Counted from the stretch's first letter, positions 15,940 to 26,435 are shown. The stretch is DNA of 43,533 nucleotides from JAJFUE01 sp039683515 (GCA_039683515.1 JBDKRG010000039.1:1-43533); one strand, 5' to 3'. Program-made: numbers and translations. The notes: generated by a model not told the origin, from the sequence alone.

Positions 15940-18225
15940 ATGCGCAGTATTGCCCTCAAATTCTTCCTTGTTGTCGCCGTGTTGGCGCTGCTGTTTGGCG
16001 GGCTTGGGATGGCGTTGACCTGGCAGCGGGTCCACCAGCAGGCGATGCAGCAACTGGAGGGCCGGGCCAACGTCCTGCAGTTGATTGAGCGGCGCCTCGA
16101 CCACACGATCAAGGAACATATCAAGGATGAGGTTGGCGTCGAGGTCGTCGACGCGATCACGTCCGATTTCGTCGAAGACCTCGAAGGGCACTCGTGCAAG
16201 CGCTCCAGCATTGGGATCATCCGGTTCCAGTTGAGTCCGCGCGACCTGGTCGGCATCACGGGCGACGAAGGGCGCCAGGCGCTCGACACGCTGCTCGACA
16301 CCAGTTCCACGGCGACAAGCTGGACCGGCCGCCTGACGATCGAGGGGCGGCCGTGCATCGCGATGGTGCTGCCGTGCGCGATCCAGGGCCCGGGCCATTC
16401 GGAGCGGCGCGTGGACCTTTTGGGCGTGCCGATGCAGTCGTTGCGCCACCAGTTCATGCGCGAGATTTCGCACCAGGCGCTGGTCGGCGCGGCGGGGCTG
16501 ATCCTGCTGCTCGCGCTGATCTTCGGCGCATTCCACCGGCTGGTCAGCCGGCGGCTGGGCGCGATCGCCGATCATTTCACGGCGCTGGCGGCCAACCCCG
16601 ACAACCCGCACGAGCCTTTGCCGGTCGACACGAACGACGAGATCGGGCGCATCGCCTCGAGCTTCAACGTGCTCAACCAGATCCTGCGCGACGGCCGCGA
16701 CCGGCTCGACGCCACCGTCCAGCAGCGGACCGCCGACCTGGCCCGCTCCAACGAAGAGCTCAAGCGCCTCGCCACCGCCGTCGGCCAGGCGGCCGAGGCG
16801 ATCCTGATCGCCGACCATTCGGGCACGATCCAATACGTCAACCCCGCGTTCACGCGGAGCACCGGCTTCACCCAGGCCGATGCGATCGGCCAGACGCCGC
16901 GCATCACCCAAAGCGACCGCTACCCCGACTCGTTCTACACGGAGATCTGGAAGGCGGTCCAGGCGGGCCAGATCTGGTCGGGCCGGATGACGTGCCGGCG
17001 CAAGGACGGCTCCCTGTTCGAACAGGTCACGACGATTTCGCCCGTGCGCGACAGCGAAGGGCGTTTCGACGGCATGGTCGCGCTGGGCCGCGACATCAGC
17101 AACGAGATCGCGCTCGAGCAGCAGCTCCGCCAGAGCCAGAAGATGGAGGCGATCGGCCGGCTGGCCGGCGGCATCGCCCACGATTTCAACAACCTGCTGA
17201 CGGTGATCAACGGCTACAGCGAGCTGCTGATGGCGCGGCTCGGCCGCGAGCACCCGCTGGCCAAGGACGTCCAGGAAATCAAGCGCGCCGGCGAGCGCGC
17301 CGGCTCGATGACGCGCCAGCTCCTGGCGTTCAGCCGCCGCCAGGTCCTCCAGCCGCGCGTCATCGACCTCAACAGCCTGATCCGCGAAATGGAGAACATG
17401 CTGCGGCGGCTGATCAGCGAGGACGTCGAGCTGGTCATCTCGCTCGACGAGGGCCTCGGCCGCATCATGGCCGACCCCGGCCAGATCGAGCAGGTCATCC
17501 TGAACCTGGCCGTCAACGCCCGCGACGCGATGCCCGAGGGCGGCCGGCTCGTCCTCGGCACGACCAACATGGATCTGGATTCGGGCCGGTTCGTCGCCCT
17601 GTCGATCGCCGACACCGGCCACGGCATGACCGAGGAGACGCTGGCCCATATCTTCGAGCCGTTCTTCACCACCAAGGAGATGGGCAAGGGGACGGGGCTC
17701 GGGCTGTCGACCGTCTATGGGATCGTCAAGCAAAGCGGCGGCGACATCCGCGCCAGCAGCCGCCTCGGGCGCGGCACCACGTTCCAGGTGCTGTTGCCGC
17801 GGCTGCCGAGCGCCGATCCGAGCGAAATGCACGAGCCGCCCGTGCCCGAGGCGGTCGGCGGCCGGGAAACCATCCTGCTCGTCGAGGACGACGACCTCAT
17901 ACGCGAACTGATCAAGACGCTCCTGCGCAGGAACGGCTACAACCCGCTCGTCGCCAGGGACGGCGTCGAGGCCGTCGAGATCTATCGCGACAACAAGGGT
18001 CGGATCGACCTCGTCATGACCGACCTGATCATGCCCCGCCTGGGCGGGCGCGGGCTCATCGAGCGGCTCAACGAGGAGCACGGGGCGGTGCGGGCGCTGT
18101 TCATGTCGGGCTATACCGACAACGAGGTCCTGCGCCGCGGCGGTCTCTCCGACGGATCGCTGTTCCTGGGCAAGCCCTTCGCCGCCCACGAGATGCTCGC
18201 CAAGATCCGCCAGGCGCTCAATTGA
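15940..18225 (+). CDS. Hybrid sensor histidine kinase with PAS domain and C-terminal receiver
   Basis: A 761-residue membrane kinase. A first membrane helix (residues ~7-27) and a second ('ALVGAAGLILLLALIFGAF', ~183-205) bracket a ~155-residue extracytoplasmic sensor. A HAMP-like linker ('RRLGAIADHFTALA...DEIGRIASSF') leads to a PAS domain ('AILIADHSGTIQYVNPAFTR') with a PAC tail, then a HisKA domain with the phosphoacceptor His414 in 'GGIAHDFNNLLTVINGYSEL'. The ATPase boxes follow: N 'QVILNLAVNARDAM', G1 'IADTGHGM' and G2 'GTGLGLSTVYGIV'. The C-terminal receiver has acidic residues 'EDDD', phospho-acceptor Asp695 in 'LVMTDLIMP' and Lys in 'FLGKPF'. This layout is common in one-protein relays whose output is a separate partner. 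No response regulator lies next to it, so the target is unknown. ATG 15940 is the only good start. Confidence 0.93.
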   Translation: MRSIALKFFLVVAVLALLFGGLGMALTWQRVHQQAMQQLEGRANVLQLIERRLDHTIKEHIKDEVGVEVVDAITSDFVEDLEGHSCKRSSIGIIRFQLSPRDLVGITGDEGRQALDTLLDTSSTATSWTGRLTIEGRPCIAMVLPCAIQGPGHSERRVDLLGVPMQSLRHQFMREISHQALVGAAGLILLLALIFGAFHRLVSRRLGAIADHFTALAANPDNPHEPLPVDTNDEIGRIASSFNVLNQILRDGRDRLDATVQQRTADLARSNEELKRLATAVGQAAEAILIADHSGTIQYVNPAFTRSTGFTQADAIGQTPRITQSDRYPDSFYTEIWKAVQAGQIWSGRMTCRRKDGSLFEQVTTISPVRDSEGRFDGMVALGRDISNEIALEQQLRQSQKMEAIGRLAGGIAHDFNNLLTVINGYSELLMARLGREHPLAKDVQEIKRAGERAGSMTRQLLAFSRRQVLQPRVIDLNSLIREMENMLRRLISEDVELVISLDEGLGRIMADPGQIEQVILNLAVNARDAMPEGGRLVLGTTNMDLDSGRFVALSIADTGHGMTEETLAHIFEPFFTTKEMGKGTGLGLSTVYGIVKQSGGDIRASSRLGRGTTFQVLLPRLPSADPSEMHEPPVPEAVGGRETILLVEDDDLIRELIKTLLRRNGYNPLVARDGVEAVEIYRDNKGRIDLVMTDLIMPRLGGRGLIERLNEEHGAVRALFMSGYTDNEVLRRGGLSDGSLFLGKPFAAHEMLAKIRQALN

Positions 18226-18579
18226 GAGGATCCGAGTCGTGCATCTTGCATCGTGCATCGTGCACCATGCATCGTGCGTCGTGCGTCGTGCGTCGTAATC
18301 GTAATCGTAATCGCCCCCCCCCGGCACATCCCCTGGATAACCGATTGGAACTTGTTTGATTCCCCTAAAACTTGCGTCACCGCCTCGAGTCGGGCGACCC
18401 CCTTCAAGATAATCGATTTCTTCTCTTTCTCCTTGAGTCCTTTTTGTCCTTTAGGTTTTTTCTCGAACCCATCACAAGCAAAGAACCGCCGGCCCTGCGT
18501 TTCGGGTTGATTTGATCTTGCGCTTTCACCTACCGTGGATGGGAGTGCACCGGCCTCCGGGCGGTCACAGGCAAGGCGT
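18226..18579. repeat. Repeat-rich intergenic region (GTGCATC/GTGCGTC, CGTAAT and GTCCTTT units)
   Basis: 354 bp without a gene. 18236-18300 holds heptamers of the GTGCATC/GTGCGTC type. They run straight into three CGTAAT hexamers (about 18293-18312) and a run of nine or ten C. 18431-18460 holds units related to the GTCCTTT nonamer family seen at 34601 and 43191. No clear promoter was identified for the following glycosyltransferase gene. Confidence 0.7.
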
Positions 18580-20784
18580 ATGTCGAAAAACAATCAGCCA
18601 CTCGACCCGAAGCAAGCGGGGGCGCGGTTCGTCCTGCTGCTGCTGGGCTGCTTCCTGGTCTACCTGATCGTCCAGCGGGCGTGGCTGAGCGACGACGCCT
18701 ACATCACGCTGCGCACGATCGGCAACCTGCTGGCCGGCCACGGCCTTGTCTACAACGTCGGCGAGCGCGTGCAGGCCTTCACGCACCCGCTGTGGATGAT
18801 CCTCCTGGCGATCCCGATGGCGCTGACGTGGGAATTCTATTACACGACGCTCGCCGTCTCGATCGCGCTGGCCGTCGCCTCGCTCGCGCTGCTGGCGCGG
18901 CGGATCTCGGTCTCGACCGGCGCGGCGATCCTGGCCTTCTGGCTCCTGGCGCTTTCCAAGTCGTTCGTCGAATACTCGACCTCGGGGCTCGAGAACGTCC
19001 TGACGTTCTTCCTGCTCGCGTGGTTTTACTCGGTCTTCTTCGGCGACGGGCCGGCCTCCGAGCGCGTGCCGCGACTCATGCTGATCGCCGCGCTCGGCGT
19101 CCTCAACAGAATCGACAGCGTGCTCCTCTTCGCGCCGGCGCTCGGCTGGCGGCTCTGGGCCGAGCGCGGCAATTACCCGTGGCGCAAGGTCGCCGCGGCC
19201 GCCCTGCCGATCGCCGCCTGGGAACTCTTCTCGATTTTCTATTACGGCTTCGCGCTCCCCAACACCGCCTACGCCAAGGCGTTCACCGGCTTCCCGCACG
19301 GCTGGCTCTGGCAACAGGGACTCTTTTATTACCTCAACTGCCTGCGGCTGGACCCGGTGACGCTGTTCGCGACCGGCCTGGGCATCGCCTACGCCGTCGC
19401 GCGGCGCGACCGCGCGCTGATCGCCGTCGCGGCCGGCTCGCTCGCCTACCTCCTGTACATCGTCCACATCGGCGGCGACTTCATGAGCGGGCGGTTCTTC
19501 GCCGCGCCGCTGTTCGCCGCGGTGATCGTGCTGGCGCGCGCCGAAGTCCCGGCCTGGCCCCGCGTCGCCGCCGGGCTGCTCGCGCTGCTGATCGGCCACG
19601 CCACGCTGCTGCAGCTCGTCAAGACCGGCTACGCCCACGAGACTTACAGCGAGGAATACATCGACCGCAACGGCATCTCCGACGAGCGCGCCTTCTACCA
19701 CGGCATTTCCGGTCTGGACTTCGCGAGCCGCGAGGACTCGCGGACGCGTTACTCGGCGGCCGTCCCCGAGGGCGAGCGCGCGGTCATCCCGGCCGCCGCG
19801 CTCGGGATCGCGGGGTTCAAGGCCGGGGCCGGCGCCTACATGCTCGACCGCTACGCCCTGGCCGACCCGCTCCTGGCGCGCCTTCCGGCCAAGCGGAGCA
19901 TCCTGTGGCGCATCGGCCACTTCGAGCGGCGCATCCCGGACGGCTACGCCGACACGCTGCGCACGGGCCAGAACCGCCTGGCCGACCCCAACCTCGCCCT
20001 CTTTTACGACCACCTGCGCCGGATCATCTCGGGACCGCTGCTGAGCGGCGTCCGCTTCAAGGAAATCCTGCTCTTCAACCTCGGCCGCTACGACCACCTC
20101 GTCGACCGCGAGCTTTACAGCCAGCCCTACACGCTCACGGTCGACGTCCCGGTCAGGCAGGCGCCGCTGCCGACGATCGCGTGGAACAGCCGCGGCAACC
20201 AGATCGTGTCGCCGCGCGACGGGATCCTGGTTCAGCTCGAGCACCCGGCCTATGCGAGCCAGGCGCAGGTCGCCACCGACACGCATCACGCCTGGGCGAT
20301 CGAGATCCTGCGCGGCGGGGCGACCGTGGCGCGCCTCACCCTCCCCCCCGACCCCGTGCGCGGATTCGCCCGGCGCACGATCGACCTGCCGCGCGACACC
20401 TGGGCGCGCGGCCTCGACGGCATGCGGCTGCGGCCGCTGTCGGGCCAGGGCGAGGCGATCTTCGGCGGGGTGGCGGTCAGCGCCCCCGACCTGCTCCTCA
20501 TCCGGCCCAACGGCGGCGAGAGGATCCAGCCCGGCAAACTGCTTACGGCCGTCTGGCAGGCCAGGCCCGAGACGGCCGGCCGCGAGATCCGGATCGAGCT
20601 GTGGCGCGGCGGCCGAAGGGCGGCGGTCCTGGGGACGGCCAAGGCCGAGCTGCCCCAAGCCGTGACGAGCCACTTCACGCTGCCCGCGGCCGAGCCGGGG
20701 ACGAACTACCGGCTGCGCGCCGTCAGCGTGACCAACGAGGCGATCATGGACGAGAGCGACGGGGAGTTCGAGGTCGCGCCGTAG
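18580..20784 (+). CDS. GT-C family membrane glycosyltransferase, AftB-like, with C-terminal beta domain
   Basis: A 734-residue protein from ATG 18580 (AAGG four bases upstream); an ATG at 18535 is also in frame. The N-terminal 400 residues have about ten membrane helices. The first loop holds 'SDDAYITLRTIGNLLAGHG' and 'ERVQAFTHPLW', the acidic signature and following pattern of mycobacterial AftB-type arabinofuranosyltransferases and related GT-C enzymes, which use polyprenyl-phosphate sugars on the outer face of the inner membrane. A long extracytoplasmic region follows. The last ~90 residues ('LIRPNGGERIQPGKLLTAVW ... ESDGEFEV') match the pattern of Kre9/KNH-like beta-sandwich modules that may contact polysaccharide. 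Donor and acceptor sugars cannot be told from sequence; arabinose transfer is not implied. A role in surface polysaccharide or protein glycosylation fits. Confidence 0.8.
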   Translation: MSKNNQPLDPKQAGARFVLLLLGCFLVYLIVQRAWLSDDAYITLRTIGNLLAGHGLVYNVGERVQAFTHPLWMILLAIPMALTWEFYYTTLAVSIALAVASLALLARRISVSTGAAILAFWLLALSKSFVEYSTSGLENVLTFFLLAWFYSVFFGDGPASERVPRLMLIAALGVLNRIDSVLLFAPALGWRLWAERGNYPWRKVAAAALPIAAWELFSIFYYGFALPNTAYAKAFTGFPHGWLWQQGLFYYLNCLRLDPVTLFATGLGIAYAVARRDRALIAVAAGSLAYLLYIVHIGGDFMSGRFFAAPLFAAVIVLARAEVPAWPRVAAGLLALLIGHATLLQLVKTGYAHETYSEEYIDRNGISDERAFYHGISGLDFASREDSRTRYSAAVPEGERAVIPAAALGIAGFKAGAGAYMLDRYALADPLLARLPAKRSILWRIGHFERRIPDGYADTLRTGQNRLADPNLALFYDHLRRIISGPLLSGVRFKEILLFNLGRYDHLVDRELYSQPYTLTVDVPVRQAPLPTIAWNSRGNQIVSPRDGILVQLEHPAYASQAQVATDTHHAWAIEILRGGATVARLTLPPDPVRGFARRTIDLPRDTWARGLDGMRLRPLSGQGEAIFGGVAVSAPDLLLIRPNGGERIQPGKLLTAVWQARPETAGREIRIELWRGGRRAAVLGTAKAELPQAVTSHFTLPAAEPGTNYRLRAVSVTNEAIMDESDGEFEVAP

Positions 20785-20831
20785 CTCGGCTTTTCAATGA
20801 CGATTACGACCACGAGTGGAGGAGTACGGAA

Positions 20832-21560
20832 GTGATTGGAACAGGGACGATCGTCAACACGATTGCCGTCATCGCGGGGGGCATCGCCGGAACGGCCATC
20901 AAGACGGGGCTCTCCCAGCGATACCGCAGCATCATCATGCAGGCGGTCGGGCTGTCGGTCGTGATCATCGGCGTCTCCGGCGCGCTGCAGGGGATCTTCC
21001 GCGTCACCGCCAAGGGCGCCATCGACCGCGGCGACATCATGCTCATGATTTTCAGCATGGTGGCCGGCTGCATCGTCGGCGAGTGGCTCGACATCGAGGC
21101 GCGGCTCGACAGCCTCGGCCAGTGGTTTCAGAGCAAATTCGCGCGCGGCGACGGCAACTTCGCCGAGGGCTTCGTCACCGCCAGCCTGCTGTTCTGCGTC
21201 GGGGCCATGGCCATCGTCGGCGCGCTCGACGACGGCCTCAACGGCGACACGAGCACCCTGTTCGCCAAGTCGATCCTCGACGGCGTCAGCTCGATCGTGT
21301 TCGCCTCGACGATGGGGATCGGCGTGGCGTTTTCCGCCGTCTCGGTTCTGGTTTATCAGGGCGCGATCACGCTGGCGGCCGGGTTCGTCAAGCCGTGGCT
21401 CACCCCCGAAGTGATCGGTCAGATGTCGCTCGTCGGCAACGTCCTGATCATGGCGATCGGGATCAACCTGCTCGATATCAAGAAGATCAAGGTCGGCAAC
21501 ATGCTGCCGGCCGTGTTCATCCCGCTCGTCTACTACCTGATTCAGCAAATCGCTCATTGA
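20832..21560 (+). CDS. DUF554 family integral membrane protein
   Basis: A 242-residue membrane protein beginning at GTG 20832, with GGAGGAG at 20818-20824 giving ideal spacing. It has the family's typical beginning 'IGTGTIVNTIAVIAGGIAGT' and the conserved pieces 'GCIVGEWLDIEARLDSLG', 'FCVGAMAIVGALDDGLNGD' and 'GNVLIMAIGINLLDIKKIKV'. Seven or so hydrophobic helices are present. Members such as YdfK/YqgA are of unknown function, and transport has been suggested. The frame continues far upstream without stop, but that part is a shadow of the glycosyltransferase gene. It follows that gene by 47 bp and may share its transcript. Confidence 0.9.
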   Translation: MIGTGTIVNTIAVIAGGIAGTAIKTGLSQRYRSIIMQAVGLSVVIIGVSGALQGIFRVTAKGAIDRGDIMLMIFSMVAGCIVGEWLDIEARLDSLGQWFQSKFARGDGNFAEGFVTASLLFCVGAMAIVGALDDGLNGDTSTLFAKSILDGVSSIVFASTMGIGVAFSAVSVLVYQGAITLAAGFVKPWLTPEVIGQMSLVGNVLIMAIGINLLDIKKIKVGNMLPAVFIPLVYYLIQQIAH

Positions 21561-21987
21561 GTGTCCACTCGGCGGACCACGCCTCAACGAATCGGAGGGC
21601 GGTGACGATGACCATGACAAGATGTGGCCGACCCAAAGCAATGAAAATGCGAAGAATTTCCGGGTAAATCCAATAAAAATTACCGCATCACCGTGTAAAC
21701 CGCTCATAAGTCCGGAATTTACGCGAAAAATTCGATTTTTTGGTTGTGCGCGGTTAAACGCTCATGTAAGAACAAGTCGTGACCGGCGCCTCATTTTTGC
21801 GCGCCGGCCATCTTGCAACTCGACACACGCAGTTCGACACCCAAGGCGCCACACCTCCGCGACAGGGCTGCCATAACCATCTGGTTAGCTTGATTACTTT
21901 GTCGTAAAATAGTATTTGCCTTCGCCGTCATCTTTCGGTTATAAATGACTTGCTCAGGACGGGCAACCGACTCACGAGGCTGAACCC
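21561..21987. other. 427-bp intergenic region, partly AT-rich
   Basis: No gene is supported here. 21655-21775 is clearly AT-richer than the surroundings. A small hairpin with stem CCGGCGC/GCGCCGG and an 11-base loop is at 21783-21807. The tandem-repeat families seen in other gaps are absent. The region must contain the promoter of the histidine kinase gene at 21988, but I could not pick a -35/-10 pair with confidence. Confidence 0.4.
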
Positions 21988-23802
21988 ATGGAGATCGCCA
22001 GCATCGTCAGCTTGTTTGGCTCCGACCCCGACCGCTACCGCCTTCTGTTCCAGCAATCGGCCGACCCGCAGTTCACGGCCGACGCGCGCGGGGTGTTCAT
22101 GGAGCTGAACCCGGCTGCCAAGCGCCTGCTGGGGATCACGGAGCCGCGCGGCGAGTCCTTGTTCGAGATGATCGGCGAGGCCGGCCAGCGCGACCGGCTC
22201 ATGCGCCAGATCCAGCAGGAGGGGGTCGTGCGCGAGGCGCGGCTCAGCCTCGACACCCACGGCGGGGCGACGATCGACGTCGCGATGACGGCCACCGCGG
22301 CCCGCGACGGCGAGGGGCGCCTGTTCGGTTTCTTCGGCACGATCCGCGACGTCACCCTCGAGACCCAGACGTGCGCCCTGCTGGCCGACATGGCGCGCTT
22401 CCCGGCCAACGACCCCAACCCCGTCATGCGCGTCAGCGAGGCCGGCGTCCTCGGCTACGCCAACACGGCCAGCTCGCCGATCCTGGAGACGTGGGCGGTC
22501 GAAATCGGCCAGCCACTGCCGTGGAGCCCCTTGGAGCAGGTGCGCCGCTGCATCGCCGAGGGCCACGCCGGCCAGTTCGAGATCGAGGCGGGCGGGCGCG
22601 CGTGGCTGATCGTCTGCGCGCCGATGGCGGGCCAGAAATACGCCAACCTGTACGGCCTCGACATCACCGGCCGGCGCGAGGCCGAGGTGCGGATCAACGT
22701 GCAGGCCGACGAGCTGGCCCGCGCCAACGAGCGGCTCCAGGAGGCCAACGCGCGGCTGCACGACGAGGCCCGGCGCCTCGAGCTGATCGTGCGCGGCATC
22801 GGCGACGGGGTGATCGTCACCGACCTCGAGCACCGCGTGACGATGATGAACCAGGTCGCGCGCCAGCTGCTCGAAATCCCGCTCCAGAGCGGGACGGGGA
22901 GCATGCTGCCGGCCCTGCTCGGCCGCTGCACGCCGCCGCCGGCCAAGCTCAAGGAGGCGCTGGAGGCGTGCCGCCCCGATCACGCCGAGCAAATCCTCCT
23001 CGTCCTGCACGAGCCGTGCCCGCGCACGCTGCGCATCGTGGCGAGCGCGTGGCTCGACCCCGCCGGCCAGGCCGCCGGCCGCGTCCTGGTCCTGCGGGAC
23101 GTGACCCGCGAGCGCGAGATCGACCAGCTCAAGAGCGATTTCGTCGGCTCGGTCAGCCACGAGCTGCGCACGCCGCTGACGTCGATCAAGGGGTTCACGA
23201 AGGCCCTGCGCCAGGACGGCCAGCTGACCGACGCCCTGCGCCACCAGTTCCTGGATATCATCGACCAGGAGACCCTGAGGCTCGAGGCGCTGATCGAGGA
23301 CCTGCTCGAGATCTCCCGCCTCGAAAGCGGGCGGCTCCAGCTGGAGCGCCGGCCGGTCGACATCGGCCGGCTGATCGAGGCCGTGTGCGCGACGCTGGCG
23401 CATGCGTTCGAGGTCTCGGCGCTGAACCTGAAAATTGAGGTCGCGGAACCCCTCCCCCAGCCGCTGGGCGACCTCGACGCCCTCCGGCGCGTCCTGATCA
23501 ACATCCTGAGCAACGCCGTGAAATTCACGCCGGGCGGCGGGCTCGTCACGGTGGCGGCGGCCCCCTGCGACGACGGCCTGGCCATCACGGTCGGCGACAC
23601 GGGGATCGGCATCCCGCAAACCGACCTGCCCCACATCTTCGAGCGGTTTTACCGGGTGCACCGGCCGGGGGTCGAGGTCGCCGGCACCGGCCTCGGCCTG
23701 GCGATCGTCCAGGAAATCGTGCGCCGCCACGGCGGCACGGTCACGATCGGGAGCGAACTCGGCCACGGGACCAAAGTCACGGTCCGGCTCCCGGGACCGT
23801 GA
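21988..23802 (+). CDS. Cytoplasmic PAS-domain sensor histidine kinase
   Basis: A 604-residue kinase without membrane helices. There are three PAS-like regions: residues ~15-125 ('YRLLFQQSADPQFTADARGV'), ~135-235 ('NPVMRVSEAGVLGYANTASS') and ~265-370 ('LIVRGIGDGVIVTDLEHRVT'). A short coiled-coil ('ANERLQEANARLHDEARRL') lies between the second and third. The HisKA domain has His391 in 'GSVSHELRTPLTSIKGF'. The ATPase domain shows 'RRVLINILSNAVKFTPGGG', 'VGDTGIGIP', 'IFERFYRV' and 'GTGLGLAIVQEIVRRHGG'. It is followed 70 bp later by an NtrC-type regulator, its likely partner. The organisation resembles PAS kinases that sense redox, ligand or energy state in the cytoplasm; no cofactor-binding residues were identified. 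Confidence 0.93.
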   Translation: MEIASIVSLFGSDPDRYRLLFQQSADPQFTADARGVFMELNPAAKRLLGITEPRGESLFEMIGEAGQRDRLMRQIQQEGVVREARLSLDTHGGATIDVAMTATAARDGEGRLFGFFGTIRDVTLETQTCALLADMARFPANDPNPVMRVSEAGVLGYANTASSPILETWAVEIGQPLPWSPLEQVRRCIAEGHAGQFEIEAGGRAWLIVCAPMAGQKYANLYGLDITGRREAEVRINVQADELARANERLQEANARLHDEARRLELIVRGIGDGVIVTDLEHRVTMMNQVARQLLEIPLQSGTGSMLPALLGRCTPPPAKLKEALEACRPDHAEQILLVLHEPCPRTLRIVASAWLDPAGQAAGRVLVLRDVTREREIDQLKSDFVGSVSHELRTPLTSIKGFTKALRQDGQLTDALRHQFLDIIDQETLRLEALIEDLLEISRLESGRLQLERRPVDIGRLIEAVCATLAHAFEVSALNLKIEVAEPLPQPLGDLDALRRVLINILSNAVKFTPGGGLVTVAAAPCDDGLAITVGDTGIGIPQTDLPHIFERFYRVHRPGVEVAGTGLGLAIVQEIVRRHGGTVTIGSELGHGTKVTVRLPGP

Positions 23803-23816
23803 GGTTGGATCGAATT

Positions 23817-23850
23817 TTGAGTTTATTATCCTGACGGCGGCGTTTATAAT
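23817..23850 (+). promoter_or_regulatory. Possible sigma-70-type promoter for the response regulator gene
   Basis: A perfect TATAAT at 23845-23850 lies in the AT-rich gap after the kinase gene, 22 bp before ATG 23873. The -35 element is unclear: TTGAGT at 23817-23822 is too far (22-bp spacer) and TTTATT at 23822-23827 is weak (17-bp spacer). The regulator could thus be made separately from the kinase. Confidence 0.3.
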
Positions 23851-23872
23851 TTTTAAAGCGACAAACACGACC

Positions 23873-25255
<1,383 letters not shown>

Positions 25256-25265
25256 GATTGAGAAC

Positions 25266-25301
25266 GGCACAGGGCGAAGGCCCCACGCCCCGCCCTGTGC
25301 C
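25266..25301 (+). terminator. Strong hairpin after the kinase/regulator operon
   Basis: Perfect 11-bp inverted repeat GGCACAGGGCG/CGCCCTGTGCC with a 14-base loop, starting 10 bp after the regulator stop codon. No T-run follows, because the decamer repeat begins there, so it is a terminator-like or 3' stabilising hairpin rather than a classic intrinsic terminator. Confidence 0.55.
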
Positions 25302-25588
25302 CGGTCCGTGCCTGTCCGTGCCTGTCCGTGCCTGTCTGTGCCCGTCCGTGTCCGTCCGTGCCAGTCCTGTCTGTCCATGCCCGTCCGTGCCTGTCCGTGC
25401 CGTCCGCTCATTTTGTCCTGTAAATTTTACCGAAGATCTGTTAAAGATGACGGTAACATATACTGCAAGCTGCCTTAATTTTTGATCTACAAACTGGTTA
25501 TTTAGCGCAGTATGCTCAATGTTCTCAACGTTATGTAAGATTTCGACCAAATCCCGCGCGATTGGTCCAAGCTTTGCCTTGCCTCTTC
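25302..25588. repeat. Decamer tandem repeats (CCTGTCCGTG type) then AT-rich leader
   Basis: 25302-25410 is built from about ten imperfect copies of a CCTGTCCGTG/CCCGTCCGTG decamer. The same unit occurs in short form at 8396-8430. 25420-25560 is AT-rich and contains TATACT at 25459-25464, a possible -10 element for the small gene downstream, with no good -35. Confidence 0.75.
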
Positions 25589-25918
25589 ATGGAATCCAAC
25601 GGACGGTTTCCAGAAGTTCAGCAGGGGGTCGTGGCCGTGCAAATTGAAATTCGCATTCTGGAGCACTTCGTCGACAATCCTGATGCCTGTGAAGCGGTCA
25701 GCGGGATTGCCCAGCTCTGGCTCGGCGGTGAAGATCCGATTGCGGTTTCCAGCGCCATGCAGAACCTGACCAATTGCGGCCTGCTGCATCGCTTTGGCGA
25801 GGGCGACCGGGCGGTTTATTACTGCATCGACGTGGCCCTGGTGCGCGCCGTGCTGCAGATGCTCAAGGAAAAACAAAAGGCCTCCGTCGCCGCCGAGGAC
25901 CAGCCCGCCTTGGAATGA
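25589..25918 (+). CDS. Small winged-helix-like protein of unknown role
   Basis: About 109 residues. The frame is open from TTG 25562. ATG 25589 is the first ATG, but the best ribosome-site spacing belongs to a GTG near 25640, after a run of five G (start VQIEIRILEHF). The core 'ILEHFVDNPDACEAVSGIAQ', 'WLGGEDPIAVSSAMQNLTN', 'CGLLHRFGEGDRAVYYCID' looks like helix-turn-helix plus wing. It resembles small proteins with a 'DHPDA.DT.EGI..WW' pattern that I recall from several uncultivated and acidobacterial genomes. It could be a DNA-binding regulator or a protein-interaction module. It stands alone between repeat-rich gaps, with no operon partner. Confidence 0.65.
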   Translation: MESNGRFPEVQQGVVAVQIEIRILEHFVDNPDACEAVSGIAQLWLGGEDPIAVSSAMQNLTNCGLLHRFGEGDRAVYYCIDVALVRAVLQMLKEKQKASVAAEDQPALE

Positions 25919-26435
25919 GCGCCCGGCGCGCGGCTGAAACCTGGTCTTCTCCTCACGCGCAAAACAGCAGCATGGCGACCATCAGCAGCGCAAACCCGAT
26001 GATGTACCTCATGATCCGGCCTCGCCCTCGTCATTGAATTCATTATATCCAAAACGATTGGCCCGGAAAACCGGAACGCCTCCTCGCGCGGCCAGGGCCC
26101 CTTTTCGCCCCTGCCCTGCTACGAAAGCCCTCATGCTCAACTCGCCGGCCGAAGCCTCGGCGAAGGCTGGTGCTCGTATTCGTGCGTCGTGCGTCGTGCT
26201 CGTAATCGTAATCGTAATCGTTCTCAGCTTGCCAGCCGAAGCCTTGGCGAAGGCTGGTGGTTCGTGCTCATGCTCGTGCTCGTGCTCGTAATCGTAATCG
26301 TAATCGAAAATCGAAAATCGTGAATTCCGCCGCTCCGCGCCTTGTTTTCATCCTTCGTGAAGAAGCGCCGCTTCATGCCGACTCGGAATACAAATTCGTT
26401 TGCGCCCGACCCTGCGCAATGGGATATTCGTCGGC
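25919..26435. repeat. 517-bp repeat-rich gap: REP-like hairpins and CGTGCT/CGTAAT hexamers
   Basis: The gap contains two copies of a 26-bp hairpin element (26145-26170 and 26232-26257; outer stem CCRGCC/GGCTGG, inner stem GCC/GGC, with GAA bulges). Each is followed by CGTGCT-type and then CGTAAT-type hexamer runs (26171-26220 and 26261-26306). The hairpin-plus-hexamer block is thus itself duplicated in direct orientation. A possible 19-codon ORF on the minus strand (25953-26012) is listed separately. Confidence 0.75.
25953..26012 (-). CDS. Possible 19-residue hydrophobic membrane peptide
   Basis: On the minus strand, ATG 26012 opens a 19-codon ORF encoding MRYIIGFALLMVAMLLFCA, a single membrane-spanning stretch after a basic residue, ending in TGA. 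A GAGG seven bases before the ATG is a reasonable ribosome site. Many bacterial small membrane proteins look like this, but an ORF this short can arise by chance in such DNA. It is reported as a possibility only. Confidence 0.3.
   Translation of the reverse strand: MRYIIGFALLMVAMLLFCA

Noticed and set aside
15871..18327. An 818-codon minus-strand frame opposite the hybrid kinase
   Set aside because: It has low-complexity Asp/Val/Arg composition without any family motif, and the plus-strand kinase is complete.
25302..25410. Tandem repeats as a CRISPR array
   Set aside because: Units are only about 10 bp and contiguous, with no unique spacers and no cas genes nearby; the same holds for the other repeat tracts.
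26145..26306. tRNA or small structured RNA gene
   Set aside because: The hairpins are repeated elements with short stems, and no cloverleaf or conserved anticodon arm can be drawn.
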